From assembly GCF_042676065.1 (NCBI RefSeq), contig NZ_JBHTJO010000001.1, positions 2,170,001 to 2,234,000 of the forward strand: 64,000 bases of DNA, written 5' to 3'. This DNA is from Methyloligella solikamskensis (GTDB taxonomy: Bacteria > Pseudomonadota > Alphaproteobacteria > Rhizobiales > Methyloligellaceae). Shown here one piece after another: positions 42,621-52,123 of this stretch (positions are counted from its first letter, which is position 1; every line of letters begins with the position of its first letter). The position numbers and the translations under genes are program-made. Under the pieces are notes generated by a model. The model was not told where the DNA came from. It made no database searches and saw nothing but the letters and a program-made list of their open reading frames with translations.

Positions 42621-43763
42621 TCAGGCCGCGGCTTCCGCCGGAGCCTGCTGCCGCTTCACCAGCGCGGTCCACGCGCTCAGGAAACGTTCCACATCGCTCT
42701 CTTCCGTATCCCAGCCGAGGCTCACGCGGATCGCGCCTTCGGCGAGCTGTGGCTTCACGCCCATGGCCTCCAGCACGTGAGACCGCTCCACCTTGCCGGA
42801 GGAGCAGGCGCTCCCGGATGAGACGGCAACGCCACCGAGATCCAACCCGATGACCAGGGTCTCCGCTTTGGTGCCCGGCACGGCGAAGCACAGCGTGTTG
42901 GGCAGCCGCTCCACCTCGGATCCGAAAACCACCGCTTCGGGCACGGCCGCCAGGGCCTCTTCCTCGAGCCGGGCCTTTAGGCGGCGGACCGTATCGTCCA
43001 ACAGCGCCTCGGCGGCCAATTCCGCGGCCACGCCGAAGCCGACGATTGCCGCGACATTCTCGGTGCCGGCACGCCGGCGGGTCTCTTGAGCGCCACCGGT
43101 GATCATGGGCTCGATCTTGATCCCTTCGCGAAGGATCAGAGCGCCGATGCCCTTGGGTCCGCCGATCTTATGAGCCGAAAGGCTCATCATGTCGGCACCG
43201 AGCTCAGCGAAATCCAGCTTGATCTTGCCTGCGGCCTGAACCGCATCGGTATGCAGCAAGCCGCCCGCCTCGTGGACGACACGTGCGGCTTCCGCCACCG
43301 GCTGCAGAACACCCGTCTCGTTGTTCGCGGTCATGACCGAAAACAGCGGCGGTGCCTCCTCTTCCAGATGGGCCTCGGAAGCGAGCTTCGCAAGCGCCTC
43401 AAGGTCGAGAACGCCCATCTCTGTGACCGGGAGAATGGCAGGCTCATCGCCGCCGCAGCTCAGCACAGAAGGATGTTCGATAGCGCTCACGAAAGCGGCG
43501 GGGTTTTCCCCGCGCCGGCGCAGGCTCATGGCGAGCGCATTGGCCTCGCTGCCACCGGAGGTGAACACCACCTGGTTCGGCTCCACGCCCACCAGATCGG
43601 CCACCTGGGCGCGGGCCTTCTCGACTGCGGCGCGGGCTTCGCGACCTTCGCTATGAATAGAAGAGGGATTACCGCAAAGATCGAGGGATTCGACCATCGC
43701 GTCGCGGACCGCAGGCCGAAGGGGCGCGGTGGCGTTATAATCGAGATAGGAGCGTCTTTTCAT
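42621..43763 (-). CDS. Cysteine desulfurase, IscS/NifS type
   Basis: 380-residue class V aminotransferase and first gene of the suf operon. YLDYNATAPLRPAVRDAMVE opens the fold. The PLP lysine is in MMSLSAHKIGGPKGIGALI, and the active cysteine is in the flexible loop SSGSACSSGKVERSHVLEAM, as in NifS/IscS. It differs from SufS further down, so the operon encodes two desulfurases. No iscR/rrf2 regulator precedes it. The Irr-type box lies about 150 bp upstream of the ATG at 43763. Confidence 0.93.
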   Translation of the reverse strand: MKRRSYLDYNATAPLRPAVRDAMVESLDLCGNPSSIHSEGREARAAVEKARAQVADLVGVEPNQVVFTSGGSEANALAMSLRRRGENPAAFVSAIEHPSVLSCGGDEPAILPVTEMGVLDLEALAKLASEAHLEEEAPPLFSVMTANNETGVLQPVAEAARVVHEAGGLLHTDAVQAAGKIKLDFAELGADMMSLSAHKIGGPKGIGALILREGIKIEPMITGGAQETRRRAGTENVAAIVGFGVAAELAAEALLDDTVRRLKARLEEEALAAVPEAVVFGSEVERLPNTLCFAVPGTKAETLVIGLDLGGVAVSSGSACSSGKVERSHVLEAMGVKPQLAEGAIRVSLGWDTEESDVERFLSAWTALVKRQQAPAEAAA

Positions 43764-43913
43764 GCTCTCCTCGACCGCGAGCGGCCATTCCTGAAGCTAA
43801 TGTCGCGCGTTTGCGCTTCGGTTAGCGCTTGCGCCGGACCCCGCGTCCTATGCTATGAAGCGCGGCCCGTGGATCGAAATTCTGCACCTGCCGATCCCGG
43901 TCAGCCGGCGCGA

Positions 43914-43930
43914 TTTGGAACAGTTCTAAA
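43914..43930. promoter_or_regulatory. Candidate Irr box (iron control element)
   Basis: TTTGGAACAGTTCTAAA matches the ICE/Irr consensus TTTAGAA-N3-TTCTAAA with one mismatch. It is in the divergent region between the suf operon and the hydrolase gene. Irr control of suf is known in rhizobia, so repression or activation by iron status is likely. Confidence 0.7.
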
Positions 43931-43951
43931 ATCTATGCTCGTAATAGATTT
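43929..43951. promoter_or_regulatory. Perfect palindrome adjoining the Irr box
   Basis: AAATCTAT (43929-43936) and ATAGATTT (43944-43951) are perfect 8-bp arms with a seven-base spacer. It overlaps the right end of the Irr box by two bases. It does not match a regulator site I can name. Confidence 0.55.
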
Positions 43952-44069
43952 CCTGACCGGCTGAGTCAAGTTTACGGAGCCCGAAATGGCGGCGGTGAAG
44001 CCCCCATTCGGCCGATCGGAAAACGGGTCCGCCTGTCTTTCCTAACACCAGCTATGAGGTCGATGTTTC

Positions 44070-44732
44070 ATGCCCGAGGTGAATATCAGCGGACCGGCCG
44101 GTCGCATCGAGGCCCGCTATCACCACGAGAAGACGCCGAACGCGCCGATTGCGCTGATTCTGCATCCTCACCCGCAATTTGGCGGCACGATGAACAATCA
44201 GGTGGTCTACCACCTGTACTACGCCTTCCAGCGGCGCGGGTTCTCGGTGCTGCGGTTCAATTTCCGGGGTGTGGGACGGTCCGAGGGCCTGTTCGACAAC
44301 GGGCCCGGCGAGCTGGCGGATGCCGCCACGGCGCTCGACTGGCTGCAGACCTATAATCCGGACGCCTCGACCTGCTGGATCTCCGGCGTTTCCTTCGGCG
44401 CCTGGATCGCCATGCAGCTTCTGATGCGCCGGCCCGAGATCGAGGGCTTCATCTCCGTCGCCCCGCCGGCCAATCTCTACGACTTCACCTTCCTCGCCCC
44501 CTGCCCGTCCTCGGGCCTGATGATCAACGGAGCGAACGACCGGGTGGTGCCGACGGATTCGGTCCGCACCCTGGTTGAGAAGCTGAAGACCCAGAAGGGC
44601 ATCGTGATCGATCATGCGGTGGTGGAAGAGGCGAACCACTTCTTCGAAGGCCGCATGGATGCGCTGATGGAATCCGTCGACGAGTATCTCGACAAGCGCC
44701 TGGGCGAAGCGCCGGAAGCCAAGAAGGCGTAA
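44070..44732 (+). CDS. Alpha/beta hydrolase (COG2945-like)
   Basis: 220 residues of the alpha/beta hydrolase fold. The oxyanion region HPHPQFGGTMNNQVVYHL is followed by FNFRGVGRSEG, the nucleophile in SGVSFGAWIAMQL (Ser of GxSxG), and a C-terminal His in EEANHFFEGR. The substrate is unknown; short esters or acyl groups are possible. It is divergent from the suf operon and often sits beside it in related genomes. ATG 44070; 23 bp separate it from the convergent anmK. Confidence 0.88.
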   Translation: MPEVNISGPAGRIEARYHHEKTPNAPIALILHPHPQFGGTMNNQVVYHLYYAFQRRGFSVLRFNFRGVGRSEGLFDNGPGELADAATALDWLQTYNPDASTCWISGVSFGAWIAMQLLMRRPEIEGFISVAPPANLYDFTFLAPCPSSGLMINGANDRVVPTDSVRTLVEKLKTQKGIVIDHAVVEEANHFFEGRMDALMESVDEYLDKRLGEAPEAKKA

Positions 44733-44755
44733 TGCCGTCTGCCCTGGGCGGGGCT

Positions 44756-45895
44756 CTAGCCGCGCGGCGCTCTGGCCAGCCGTCCGCCGGTGAGGGGCCG
44801 CTGCACGCCTGTCGTCAACGGGAAGGTCAGGGGCAACTTGCGCAGCGCACGGACGGCCAGAAAGCCGAAGGCCTCCGCCTCGAAATGCTCCGCCGACCAG
44901 CCCATCTCATCGGCCGAGATGACCGGCTCGCGGACGGCTTCCGCAATGGCCTGAACGATGGCGGGGTTCTTCGCCCCGCCCCCGGCCAGCACCCAGCGGC
45001 GCGGGCGCTTGGGCAGGAATTCAGCACAGGCCGCGATCTCCCGGGCCGTGAGCGCGGTTAGGGTCGCCGCACCATCCTCCAGGCTCAACTCGCGCTCCTT
45101 CAGCCCCGGAAGGTCGTAGCGATCCAGGGATTTCGGCGGTTTCCGCCGATAAAACGGGTGGCTGGCGAGGCGCTTCAGGACGGCCTTGTCCACCTTGCCG
45201 CGGAGAGCTGCTTCGCCGTTCCGGTCGAAGGCCAGCCCCGCCTCCTGCTGCATCCACTCATCCAGCATGCAGTTTCCCGGTCCGATATCGAAAGCGATGA
45301 CGGTGCCGTCGGCATCGATCCAGGTGATATTGGCGATACCGCCGATATTGACCACGGCGAGGGGCTTTTCGAAGCCGATCTCGTCGGAGACGGCCCGATG
45401 ATAGACGGGCACCAGCGGTGCCCCCTGCCCGCCGGCGGCGACATCGGCGGAGCGGAAATCGTGCACCACATCGATGCGGGCGAGCTGGGCGAGCAGCGGC
45501 CCGTTGCCGAGCTGGCGGGTGATGCGCCGGGACGCGTCATGAAACACGGTCTGGCCATGGAAACCGATGAGATTGATGTCCTTGCGGGACAGTCCGAAGG
45601 CATCGAGGAAATCGCTGATGGCCTTGGCGTGGAGCTCTGTGACCTCCCGTTCGACGGCCTCCAGCAGGGCCATGTCCTCGGGATCGACCGCGTGGCTTTT
45701 GACATGAGGTCCCCAGATGCGCCAGGCGGCCTTGCTCGCTTCGCGCACCCGATCGCGCGCATCGAGGGGATAAGGATAGCTTAGGCCCCGCCCCCGATCC
45801 GTCAGCCGCTCGCCGTCTGTGGAGAGCAGCGCAACATCGATTCCGTCCATGGAGGTGCCGCTCATAAGGCCTAGCACCGTCACCGCATCATGCAT
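44756..45895 (-). CDS. anmK: Anhydro-N-acetylmuramic acid kinase
   Basis: Phosphorylates and opens 1,6-anhydro-MurNAc in cell-wall recycling. 379 residues. The ATP site is at the N-terminus (TVLGLMSGTSMDGIDVALLS); further family blocks are LIGFHGQTVFHD, PLAVVNIGGIANITWID, and AFDIGPGNCMLDEWMQ. Divergent from tyrS. ATG 45895. Confidence 0.94.
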   Translation of the reverse strand: MHDAVTVLGLMSGTSMDGIDVALLSTDGERLTDRGRGLSYPYPLDARDRVREASKAAWRIWGPHVKSHAVDPEDMALLEAVEREVTELHAKAISDFLDAFGLSRKDINLIGFHGQTVFHDASRRITRQLGNGPLLAQLARIDVVHDFRSADVAAGGQGAPLVPVYHRAVSDEIGFEKPLAVVNIGGIANITWIDADGTVIAFDIGPGNCMLDEWMQQEAGLAFDRNGEAALRGKVDKAVLKRLASHPFYRRKPPKSLDRYDLPGLKERELSLEDGAATLTALTAREIAACAEFLPKRPRRWVLAGGGAKNPAIVQAIAEAVREPVISADEMGWSAEHFEAEAFGFLAVRALRKLPLTFPLTTGVQRPLTGGRLARAPRG

Positions 45896-46052
45896 GGTTC
45901 CATTCCGTGCAATTTCTCAACAAAGCTGGTAGAGGCAGCTGGCCAATTCCTTGGCAGCTTGTCATTGGCCCCTTCGCGGCCCGTTGCCGGCGCCGCCTCC
46001 CACTAACGTATATGGCCCGATGTCCCGGGCTTTACTGTAAGATATTCATGCT

Positions 46053-47306
46053 ATGAGCGACTTTCGATCCGACTTTCTAAAGGCGCTTGAGGCGCGCGGC
46101 TATATCCATCAGTGCACAGATCCGTCTGCCCTGGACGATCTGGCGGCGGACGGCCGGATCATCGCCTATATCGGCTTCGACTGCACCGCGCCCAGCCTCC
46201 ACGTAGGCCATCTGCTCGGCATCATGATGCTGCGCAAGCTGCAGCAGGCCGGTCACAAGCCCATCGTGCTCATCGGCGGCGGCACGTCCAAGGTCGGCGA
46301 CCCTTCGGGCCGGGACGAATCCCGCAAGATGCTGACCGAAGACGACATCGAGGCCAACAAGGCGAGCCTGAAGGAGGTCTTCAAATCCTTCCTCACCTTC
46401 GGCGATGGCTCCACCGACGCCATGATGATCGACAACGACGAGTGGCTCTCCAAGCTGCATTACGTGCAGTTCCTGCGCGATTACGGTCGGCATTTCAGCG
46501 TGAACCGCATGCTGAGCTTCGAATCCGTGAAGCAGCGGCTCGATCGCGAGCAACCCTTAAGCTTCATCGAATTCAACTACATGGTGCTGCAGGCTTACGA
46601 TTTCGTCGAGCTCTACAAGCGCTATGGCTGCCAGCTCCAGATGGGCGGCTCCGATCAGTGGGGAAACATCGTCAACGGCATCGAGCTCGCCCGGCGCACC
46701 GAGGGCGTAGAGCTTTATGGGCTGACCACGAACCTGCTGACGACGGCGTCGGGCGCCAAGATGGGCAAGACGGCCAAGGGCGCAGTCTGGCTCAATCCGG
46801 ACCTGCTCAGCCCCTACGATTACTGGCAGTTCTGGCGGAATACGGAAGACGGCGACGTTGGCCGTTTCCTGCGACTCTTCACAGAGCTCTCTCTCGACGA
46901 GATCGCCAAGCTGGAGGCGCTGGAAGGCGCATCACTGAACGACGCCAAGAAGATCCTTGCGACGGAGGCCACCGCCCTGCTCCATGGCCGAAAAGCCGCG
47001 GATGATGCGGCGGAGACGGCGCTGAAGACCTTCGAGCAAGGCACTTCCGGGGAAAGCCTGCCGCGGTTCCCCGTGGCACCGGATGCCCTCGACGAGGGCT
47101 ATGGCGTTCTGACCGCCTTTGTGGACGCAGGGCTCGTGGCTTCGACCAGCGAGGCGCGACGCCAGATCAAGGGCGGCGGGCTGAAGATCAACGATGCCGC
47201 GGTCGACGATCCCAAGCGTCTGATCACCCGGGACGATCTCAATGCCGAGGGCGAGATCAAGCTCTCCTTCGGCAAGAAGCGTCACGCGCTCCTGACCCCC
47301 CAATAA
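46053..47306 (+). CDS. tyrS: Tyrosyl-tRNA synthetase
   Basis: Charges tRNA-Tyr (417 aa, bacterial TyrRS form). The class I HIGH motif appears as HVGH (APSLHVGHLLGIMML), and the KMSKS loop as KMGKTAKGAVW. YMVLQAYDFVEL and QMGGSDQWGNIVNGIELARR are the tyrosine-binding segments. A C-terminal S4 RNA-binding domain (about 350-410; ASTSEARRQIKGGGLKIND) is present. ATG 46053; it converges with the AsmA-like gene 13 bp away. Confidence 0.96.
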   Translation: MSDFRSDFLKALEARGYIHQCTDPSALDDLAADGRIIAYIGFDCTAPSLHVGHLLGIMMLRKLQQAGHKPIVLIGGGTSKVGDPSGRDESRKMLTEDDIEANKASLKEVFKSFLTFGDGSTDAMMIDNDEWLSKLHYVQFLRDYGRHFSVNRMLSFESVKQRLDREQPLSFIEFNYMVLQAYDFVELYKRYGCQLQMGGSDQWGNIVNGIELARRTEGVELYGLTTNLLTTASGAKMGKTAKGAVWLNPDLLSPYDYWQFWRNTEDGDVGRFLRLFTELSLDEIAKLEALEGASLNDAKKILATEATALLHGRKAADDAAETALKTFEQGTSGESLPRFPVAPDALDEGYGVLTAFVDAGLVASTSEARRQIKGGGLKINDAAVDDPKRLITRDDLNAEGEIKLSFGKKRHALLTPQ

Positions 47307-47319
47307 GGCTGTTCGCGGC

Positions 47320-50300
47320 TTAGCGCTGGGCGCCTGCGCCCGGCGGCTGGCCCTGGAACTCGAAGATCTGCCGGAAGATGCCCGGCGCCACCACCGACAT
47401 GGGGTTCACCAGCACGGCGGGGTCGGAGAGATTGCCCTTGATGGCGAAGGTGATGCCGACGATCCCCTCGCCCTGGCGGCCGACCAGCAGATTGCCCAGC
47501 AGCGGGATCTGGCCGAGCGCGGAGTTCAGGCCGTAGAGCGGCACATAGGTGCCGCCGAGATCCACCGTGTCCTGGCTGAAGTTCACCCGGCCGCGCATGG
47601 TCGCGCCGAGCGTCGGGCCGTTCATATAGGCGTCGTGGAGCATGAACTGGCCGTTGCCGACGGTGAACGGTGCGCGGAGCTTGTTGAAGGTGATGCGATC
47701 ACGGCGGTTGCGGCGCTTGCTCTGGCCGAAAGCGGCCGCCGATTGCTGATCGCTCAGCACGTCCTCCACGACCCGGTCGCTGACCACCTGGAAATTCTGC
47801 GCCCAGAGCTGACCGCTCTTGCTGTCGCCCGCGCCGGCATCCATGTCGACGATCAGCGTGGCGCTGCCGCCCTGGACCTGCCGGTAGAAGCCGACGAGGC
47901 GGAAGGCGTCGCCCGCATTGGCGGTCTCGGCCCGCAGGACGCGTTTTCCGTCCTCACGCTTGAGATTGACCTTAAGGGAGTCCTTGCCGTTTAGAAGTCC
48001 TTCGGCATCAAGGGCGGTGAGATTGTCCCCGCGCTTGCTCATGGTGATGCGCGCCTGCTTGAGCGTGGTGCCGTAATAGCCGACGATATTGTCGATCTGG
48101 ACATCCATGTTGATATCCATGGCATCGCCAGTCGTTCCCGAGGCGTTGTCGGCAAGCTGACCGGCCGAAAACAGCGAGCGGAACGCCTGCTTTCCGTCAT
48201 AGGAGGGCCCGCGGGCCTTCACCCTCAGCACGCCGTCCTCGCCCATCTCCCCGCCGACCTCGAGATGGGTCAGGGCGTTGAAGGAGAAGTCGCTGAAATG
48301 GAAGGATTGCAGGCCGAGATCGCTATTCAGGGCAAGCCAGCCATCGATATTGATGTCCTTGTCGCCACGCATCTGGATGTCGTTCAGCACGGTGGCGCCG
48401 CCCTGCCCTTCGTCGATATCGAAGGTGATGGTCGCGCGCTGGCCTGACGGCTTGTTCCAGCCCATGCCGGCGATCACGAGCTGGGTGTTGGTCAGGTCGG
48501 CCTCGACGGAAAGCTTGGGCTTTTCGGATTTCGGATCGGTGACGGAGACGGTGACCGGCAGAAGGCCCGTCACCAACTGGTTCACGCCGAGCCCAAGCTT
48601 GTCGCGGGCGGCCGCATCCAGCACGGCGCTGATCCGGACCGGGGGCTGGCTCTCCTCAGGCACGCCGAAGAGCCGCTCGACCCGCACCTGGGCGGGGATC
48701 TCCTTCACGACGAGGTCGCCCTCCAGGACGAGAGCCGTCTCGGTGACGTTGACGTCGTAGGTGCCGCCCTGGATGTCGAGATCGCCCACCACATTGGCGG
48801 CGACCACATCGGTGAGCTTGGCCTGGCCGTTGAAGCTGATCTCCTCGGGCTCCAGATCCTTCTTCAGCGGAATGGTGACGGCGAAGTCGCCCCGCACCCG
48901 GCCGCCGAAGCTGGTCGGATCCTTGCCCATGTCCTGCATGAAGTTGAGGGGCTCGTTGTCGAGCAGCTGCAGAACTGCGGCGAGCCCTCCGTCGCCGGAA
49001 AAGGTGACCACGCCGGTATCGGTCTTGGGCCTGAGATCGGCGACCTCGTAGCGCCCGTCGCTCAACTCGATGCGCTCGCCGGAATCCAGGGTGATGGTGC
49101 CTTGCGGGATATCGGCATAAAAGCTGGCCCCGCGGAGATGCAGCCCGACCTCAGGGACGGTGACCGGCGGCATGCCGTCGAAATAGGTGACCTGAAGGTT
49201 CTCAAGCTGCATGTCGAACAGGACCGGCTGGGAATATTTCGCGCCGTGCTCGATCACCTGCTCGACCTCGCCCGGGCCGATATTGATGTCGAAGGTGCCG
49301 CCCAGCACCTGACCACCACTGACATTCTCACCCGACCATTCCCGCGCGCCCGCGGCCACGAATTTCGGCCAGAACTGCTGGAACACCTCAGCCGGCATGG
49401 AGCTGACCTGCCCCTTGATCACCATGGCCGGGGTGGTGCCTTCTGCGTTCTCCATCCTGCCTGAGATTTGAACCTGGGCGTCGCCTTCGCGGAGCAGCAG
49501 ACGGTCGACCGTCACCACCTTGGCGGCGGGCCCGACCCACCCTTTAGCGCTCAGCTCGTCGGCAGCGATGGGCGGGACGCCGAACTCATCGGCCGCCAGG
49601 AACGCCTCGTCGGCCTTCAGATGATAATCCCAGCGGGAGACCTTGCCGTCCTCGTTCTTGACGGCATCGAAGGCGCCGCTGATGGCGATCTTGCTGCGGC
49701 CCCACCGAACGGTGGATTTCTCGACCACCACCCGGTCCTGGCCTTCGGGATAGGCGAGATGAAACTCGCCGGAGTCGATCCAGGTCGGATACTCCTCCTC
49801 CCAAGGCACGGTGATGTCGCCGGGCTTCAGATAGAGCCCGGCCTCCCAGCTCACGACCTGGCCCTTCTCGGAAAGCCGGATATCGGCGTTGGCGGTCACG
49901 GGGATGTTGAGCCCCTGAAGCGCCGGCCGGTCGGGGAACTTGTCGGCCATGGAGGACGGCACGAAATCCTCGACCTTCACGTTGACCGCAAGCTGGTTCC
50001 GCTTGGGGTCCTGCACGGTGCTGAACTCGAGCCGCCAGTCGCCCCTGTCGGACTGCATGGTGGCCTCGCCGACCAGCCGGCTGCGCCATTTCTCGTGCTT
50101 CAAATCGACGGAGAAATCCGGCACCTGCCAGAACGTCTGCTTACCGTCATGGCTGAGCAGCACCAGGGCATCCTCCACGCCGAAGCGGGTCAGGTAAGAG
50201 TTGGAGCCCTTGCGGGCCTGCTCGAAGACTTCGCTGACGGTCTCGGTGACATTGAGCTTTTGGCCGGCCGCCCTGTTGGCCCGTTCGACGAGGTCCTCAT

Positions 50301-50928
50301 TTGGGAGGAGCTCGCCGAAGGGAGAGGCTTGGGAGGCCCCCTTGGCGTCTTTCGACATGGACAGGGCGTCGACTTCCGCGGCTTCGGAGAAGCTCAAGGA
50401 GAGCCCCTGATCGTCGGAATAGAAGAGCAGCAGACGGGCGCCGATGAAGTCGACGCTACCCGGCGCGATACGGCCGGAGAGCAGCGCGCTGCCGCTCAGG
50501 CCGATAGCGGCGAACGGCGCCTGAGCCAACACGGCCCCCTGGGCATCGACGAGCCGGATGTTCTTCAGACGAAAGGCGATCCCGGGACCGTCGGGTGAGC
50601 GCTGGAGGATCGCGTCGCCGATCTCGACATGCATGTCCTGAAGCTCGCCGTTGATGGCGTCCTCCACTGCGGGCACCAAGCTCGGGATGGTGATCGGGCC
50701 CTGGGCCAAACGTCCATAGCCGGCGAGGATGATGACGAAGCCAATGACGAGAATGCCGGCGAAGATCTCGCGGGTAAGCCGGGCGCCGTGGGAGGAGAGC
50801 TTGCGCAGCTCGCTCTGCACCGGCGGAGGCAAGCGATTGGCCAGAGCTCGGCCCTGGGCCGGGAGCTTCATAAGAGCCCGGCCCCTTCCTGACCATCTCA
50901 CCAGTGCAGTTGAAGTCGGCTTGTCCAT
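47320..50928 (-). CDS. AsmA-like / DUF3971 large envelope protein
   Basis: About 1202 residues. One membrane helix near the N-terminus (about 57-75; IFAGILVIGFVIILAGYG) is followed by a long beta-rich repetitive chain with DUF3971 and AsmA-like C-terminal features, near GRVNFSQDTVDLGGTYVPLY and IPLLGNLLVG. Members of this superfamily (YhdP, TamB, AsmA) bridge the periplasm and are thought to carry phospholipids to the outer membrane. The start is uncertain: ATG 50928 is given; TTG 51018 and ATG 50871 are open. The last residues (QGQPPGAGAQR) are Pro/Gly/Gln-rich. Confidence 0.85.
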   Translation of the reverse strand: MDKPTSTALVRWSGRGRALMKLPAQGRALANRLPPPVQSELRKLSSHGARLTREIFAGILVIGFVIILAGYGRLAQGPITIPSLVPAVEDAINGELQDMHVEIGDAILQRSPDGPGIAFRLKNIRLVDAQGAVLAQAPFAAIGLSGSALLSGRIAPGSVDFIGARLLLFYSDDQGLSLSFSEAAEVDALSMSKDAKGASQASPFGELLPNEDLVERANRAAGQKLNVTETVSEVFEQARKGSNSYLTRFGVEDALVLLSHDGKQTFWQVPDFSVDLKHEKWRSRLVGEATMQSDRGDWRLEFSTVQDPKRNQLAVNVKVEDFVPSSMADKFPDRPALQGLNIPVTANADIRLSEKGQVVSWEAGLYLKPGDITVPWEEEYPTWIDSGEFHLAYPEGQDRVVVEKSTVRWGRSKIAISGAFDAVKNEDGKVSRWDYHLKADEAFLAADEFGVPPIAADELSAKGWVGPAAKVVTVDRLLLREGDAQVQISGRMENAEGTTPAMVIKGQVSSMPAEVFQQFWPKFVAAGAREWSGENVSGGQVLGGTFDINIGPGEVEQVIEHGAKYSQPVLFDMQLENLQVTYFDGMPPVTVPEVGLHLRGASFYADIPQGTITLDSGERIELSDGRYEVADLRPKTDTGVVTFSGDGGLAAVLQLLDNEPLNFMQDMGKDPTSFGGRVRGDFAVTIPLKKDLEPEEISFNGQAKLTDVVAANVVGDLDIQGGTYDVNVTETALVLEGDLVVKEIPAQVRVERLFGVPEESQPPVRISAVLDAAARDKLGLGVNQLVTGLLPVTVSVTDPKSEKPKLSVEADLTNTQLVIAGMGWNKPSGQRATITFDIDEGQGGATVLNDIQMRGDKDINIDGWLALNSDLGLQSFHFSDFSFNALTHLEVGGEMGEDGVLRVKARGPSYDGKQAFRSLFSAGQLADNASGTTGDAMDINMDVQIDNIVGYYGTTLKQARITMSKRGDNLTALDAEGLLNGKDSLKVNLKREDGKRVLRAETANAGDAFRLVGFYRQVQGGSATLIVDMDAGAGDSKSGQLWAQNFQVVSDRVVEDVLSDQQSAAAFGQSKRRNRRDRITFNKLRAPFTVGNGQFMLHDAYMNGPTLGATMRGRVNFSQDTVDLGGTYVPLYGLNSALGQIPLLGNLLVGRQGEGIVGITFAIKGNLSDPAVLVNPMSVVAPGIFRQIFEFQGQPPGAGAQR

Positions 50929-51350
50929 GCAGTTGAGATTGGTTGGCGCCCTCACCCCGAGCGGACTTCGTGCCGCCTTCGACCATTCGTGCAGCGTCTT
51001 CGCAACTAAGCTTGGCAACTCAGCGACGCCCGACTCTAACTTAGCCCGACTATCGGTCTGATTTCATGGCCAGATTTTACGGTATCCCCGAAAGAGTCGA
51101 ATGAGCGCGGCGCAGCGGGATCTTTTTTCGAGCCTTTCCCGGATTCGCTGCATAAGACGGCCCAAAATCGGCCAAAGGAAGGCGGTTTTGGCAGAGTCTA
51201 CCAGGACAATGGCTGCGTCGAAAATTTCGATTCTCCCTTTAGAAACTCCGGGACAATCAAGGCCTGGGGCTCTATGGTTCCGAGCAGCAACAAGCCGCTA
51301 GACAAGCCGTTTAGCGCGCCCTGACAGTATTCGCTTCGGAGGGACGGGAG
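50929..51350. other. Divergent intergenic region of about 420 bp
   Basis: The stretch between the AsmA-like gene and the bactofilin gene must hold promoters for both, but I could not fix them. Part of the left end could encode an N-terminal extension of the AsmA-like protein. No RNA gene, repeat or conserved motif is seen. Confidence 0.5.
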
Positions 51351-52025
51351 ATGTTTACGAAAAAGCCAGAGCGAGACACGGCAGGAGACAGCAGCAAGTC
51401 ATTGGGCCAGCGGTTGGGCGGCGAGTCGCGGGCGTTCGGCGATCGGCCCGGCCCATCGACCAAGCCGGCGGCATCGAGCCCGGCGCCCACCGCATCGAGC
51501 GCCCCGTCCTATGGCGGCAAGTCCGTGCCTTCGATCATCGGCGAGGATCTCAGCATCGTCGGCAATGTGACCTCGAAGGGCGAGATCCAGGTGGACGGCG
51601 AGATCCAGGGCGACGTTCATTGCGTCTCCCTGCTGCTCGGCGAGAAATCGCGGGTCACAGGCGGCGTGGTCGCAGACGACGTGGTGGTGCGGGGCAGCGT
51701 GAGCGGCTCCATCAGCGGCATGCGCGTGACGCTCCAGGCCCAGTCCCATGTGGAAGGCGACATCTACCATCAGAGCCTTTCCATCGAGCAAGGCGCCTAT
51801 TTCGAAGGGAAGTCCCGCCGGGTGGAAGACCCGGTCAAGGAAGCGCGCCAGTCCCGCGAGACCAGCAAGCCCGCATCTGAGCCGGAGAAGAAGGCCTCGA
51901 GCGGATTTGGGTCGGCGTTCGGCGCCAACACGACGTCTTCGGACTCCAAGCCGGCCGACTCCGACGACGATGCGCTGACGCTTTCCGACGACGCTTCGGA
52001 CGAGAAGGCCAAAGCTGCCGAGTAA
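51351..52025 (+). CDS. Bactofilin family polymer-forming protein
   Basis: 224 residues. The bactofilin (DUF583) beta-helix core is about 60-160 (SIIGEDLSIVGNVTSKGEIQ, VDGEIQGDVHCVSLLLGEKS, VVVRGSVSGSISGMRVTLQ). It is flanked by disordered Ser/Ala/Pro-rich tails: about 60 residues before, and a Lys/Glu/Ser/Asp-rich end after. Such proteins polymerise without nucleotide and organise cell shape or cell wall enzymes. ATG 51351 follows GGGACGGGAG. A terminator follows. Confidence 0.92.
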   Translation: MFTKKPERDTAGDSSKSLGQRLGGESRAFGDRPGPSTKPAASSPAPTASSAPSYGGKSVPSIIGEDLSIVGNVTSKGEIQVDGEIQGDVHCVSLLLGEKSRVTGGVVADDVVVRGSVSGSISGMRVTLQAQSHVEGDIYHQSLSIEQGAYFEGKSRRVEDPVKEARQSRETSKPASEPEKKASSGFGSAFGANTTSSDSKPADSDDDALTLSDDASDEKAKAAE

Positions 52026-52065
52026 GGCTGCCGAATAGCGCCTGCGTTCTCTATTACCGGAATCG

Positions 52066-52095
52066 AAAAGGGGACCCGTCGGGGTCCCCTTTTTT
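52066..52095 (+). terminator. Rho-independent terminator of the bactofilin gene
   Basis: AAAAGGGGACCC pairs with GGGTCCCCTTTT around a four-base loop (GTCG), with a T-run after it. It also lies downstream of prfB on the other strand, where the A-run reads as U. Confidence 0.9.
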
Positions 52096-52123
52096 ATTGC
52101 GTTTCCGCGGACCGAAGCCGCGA

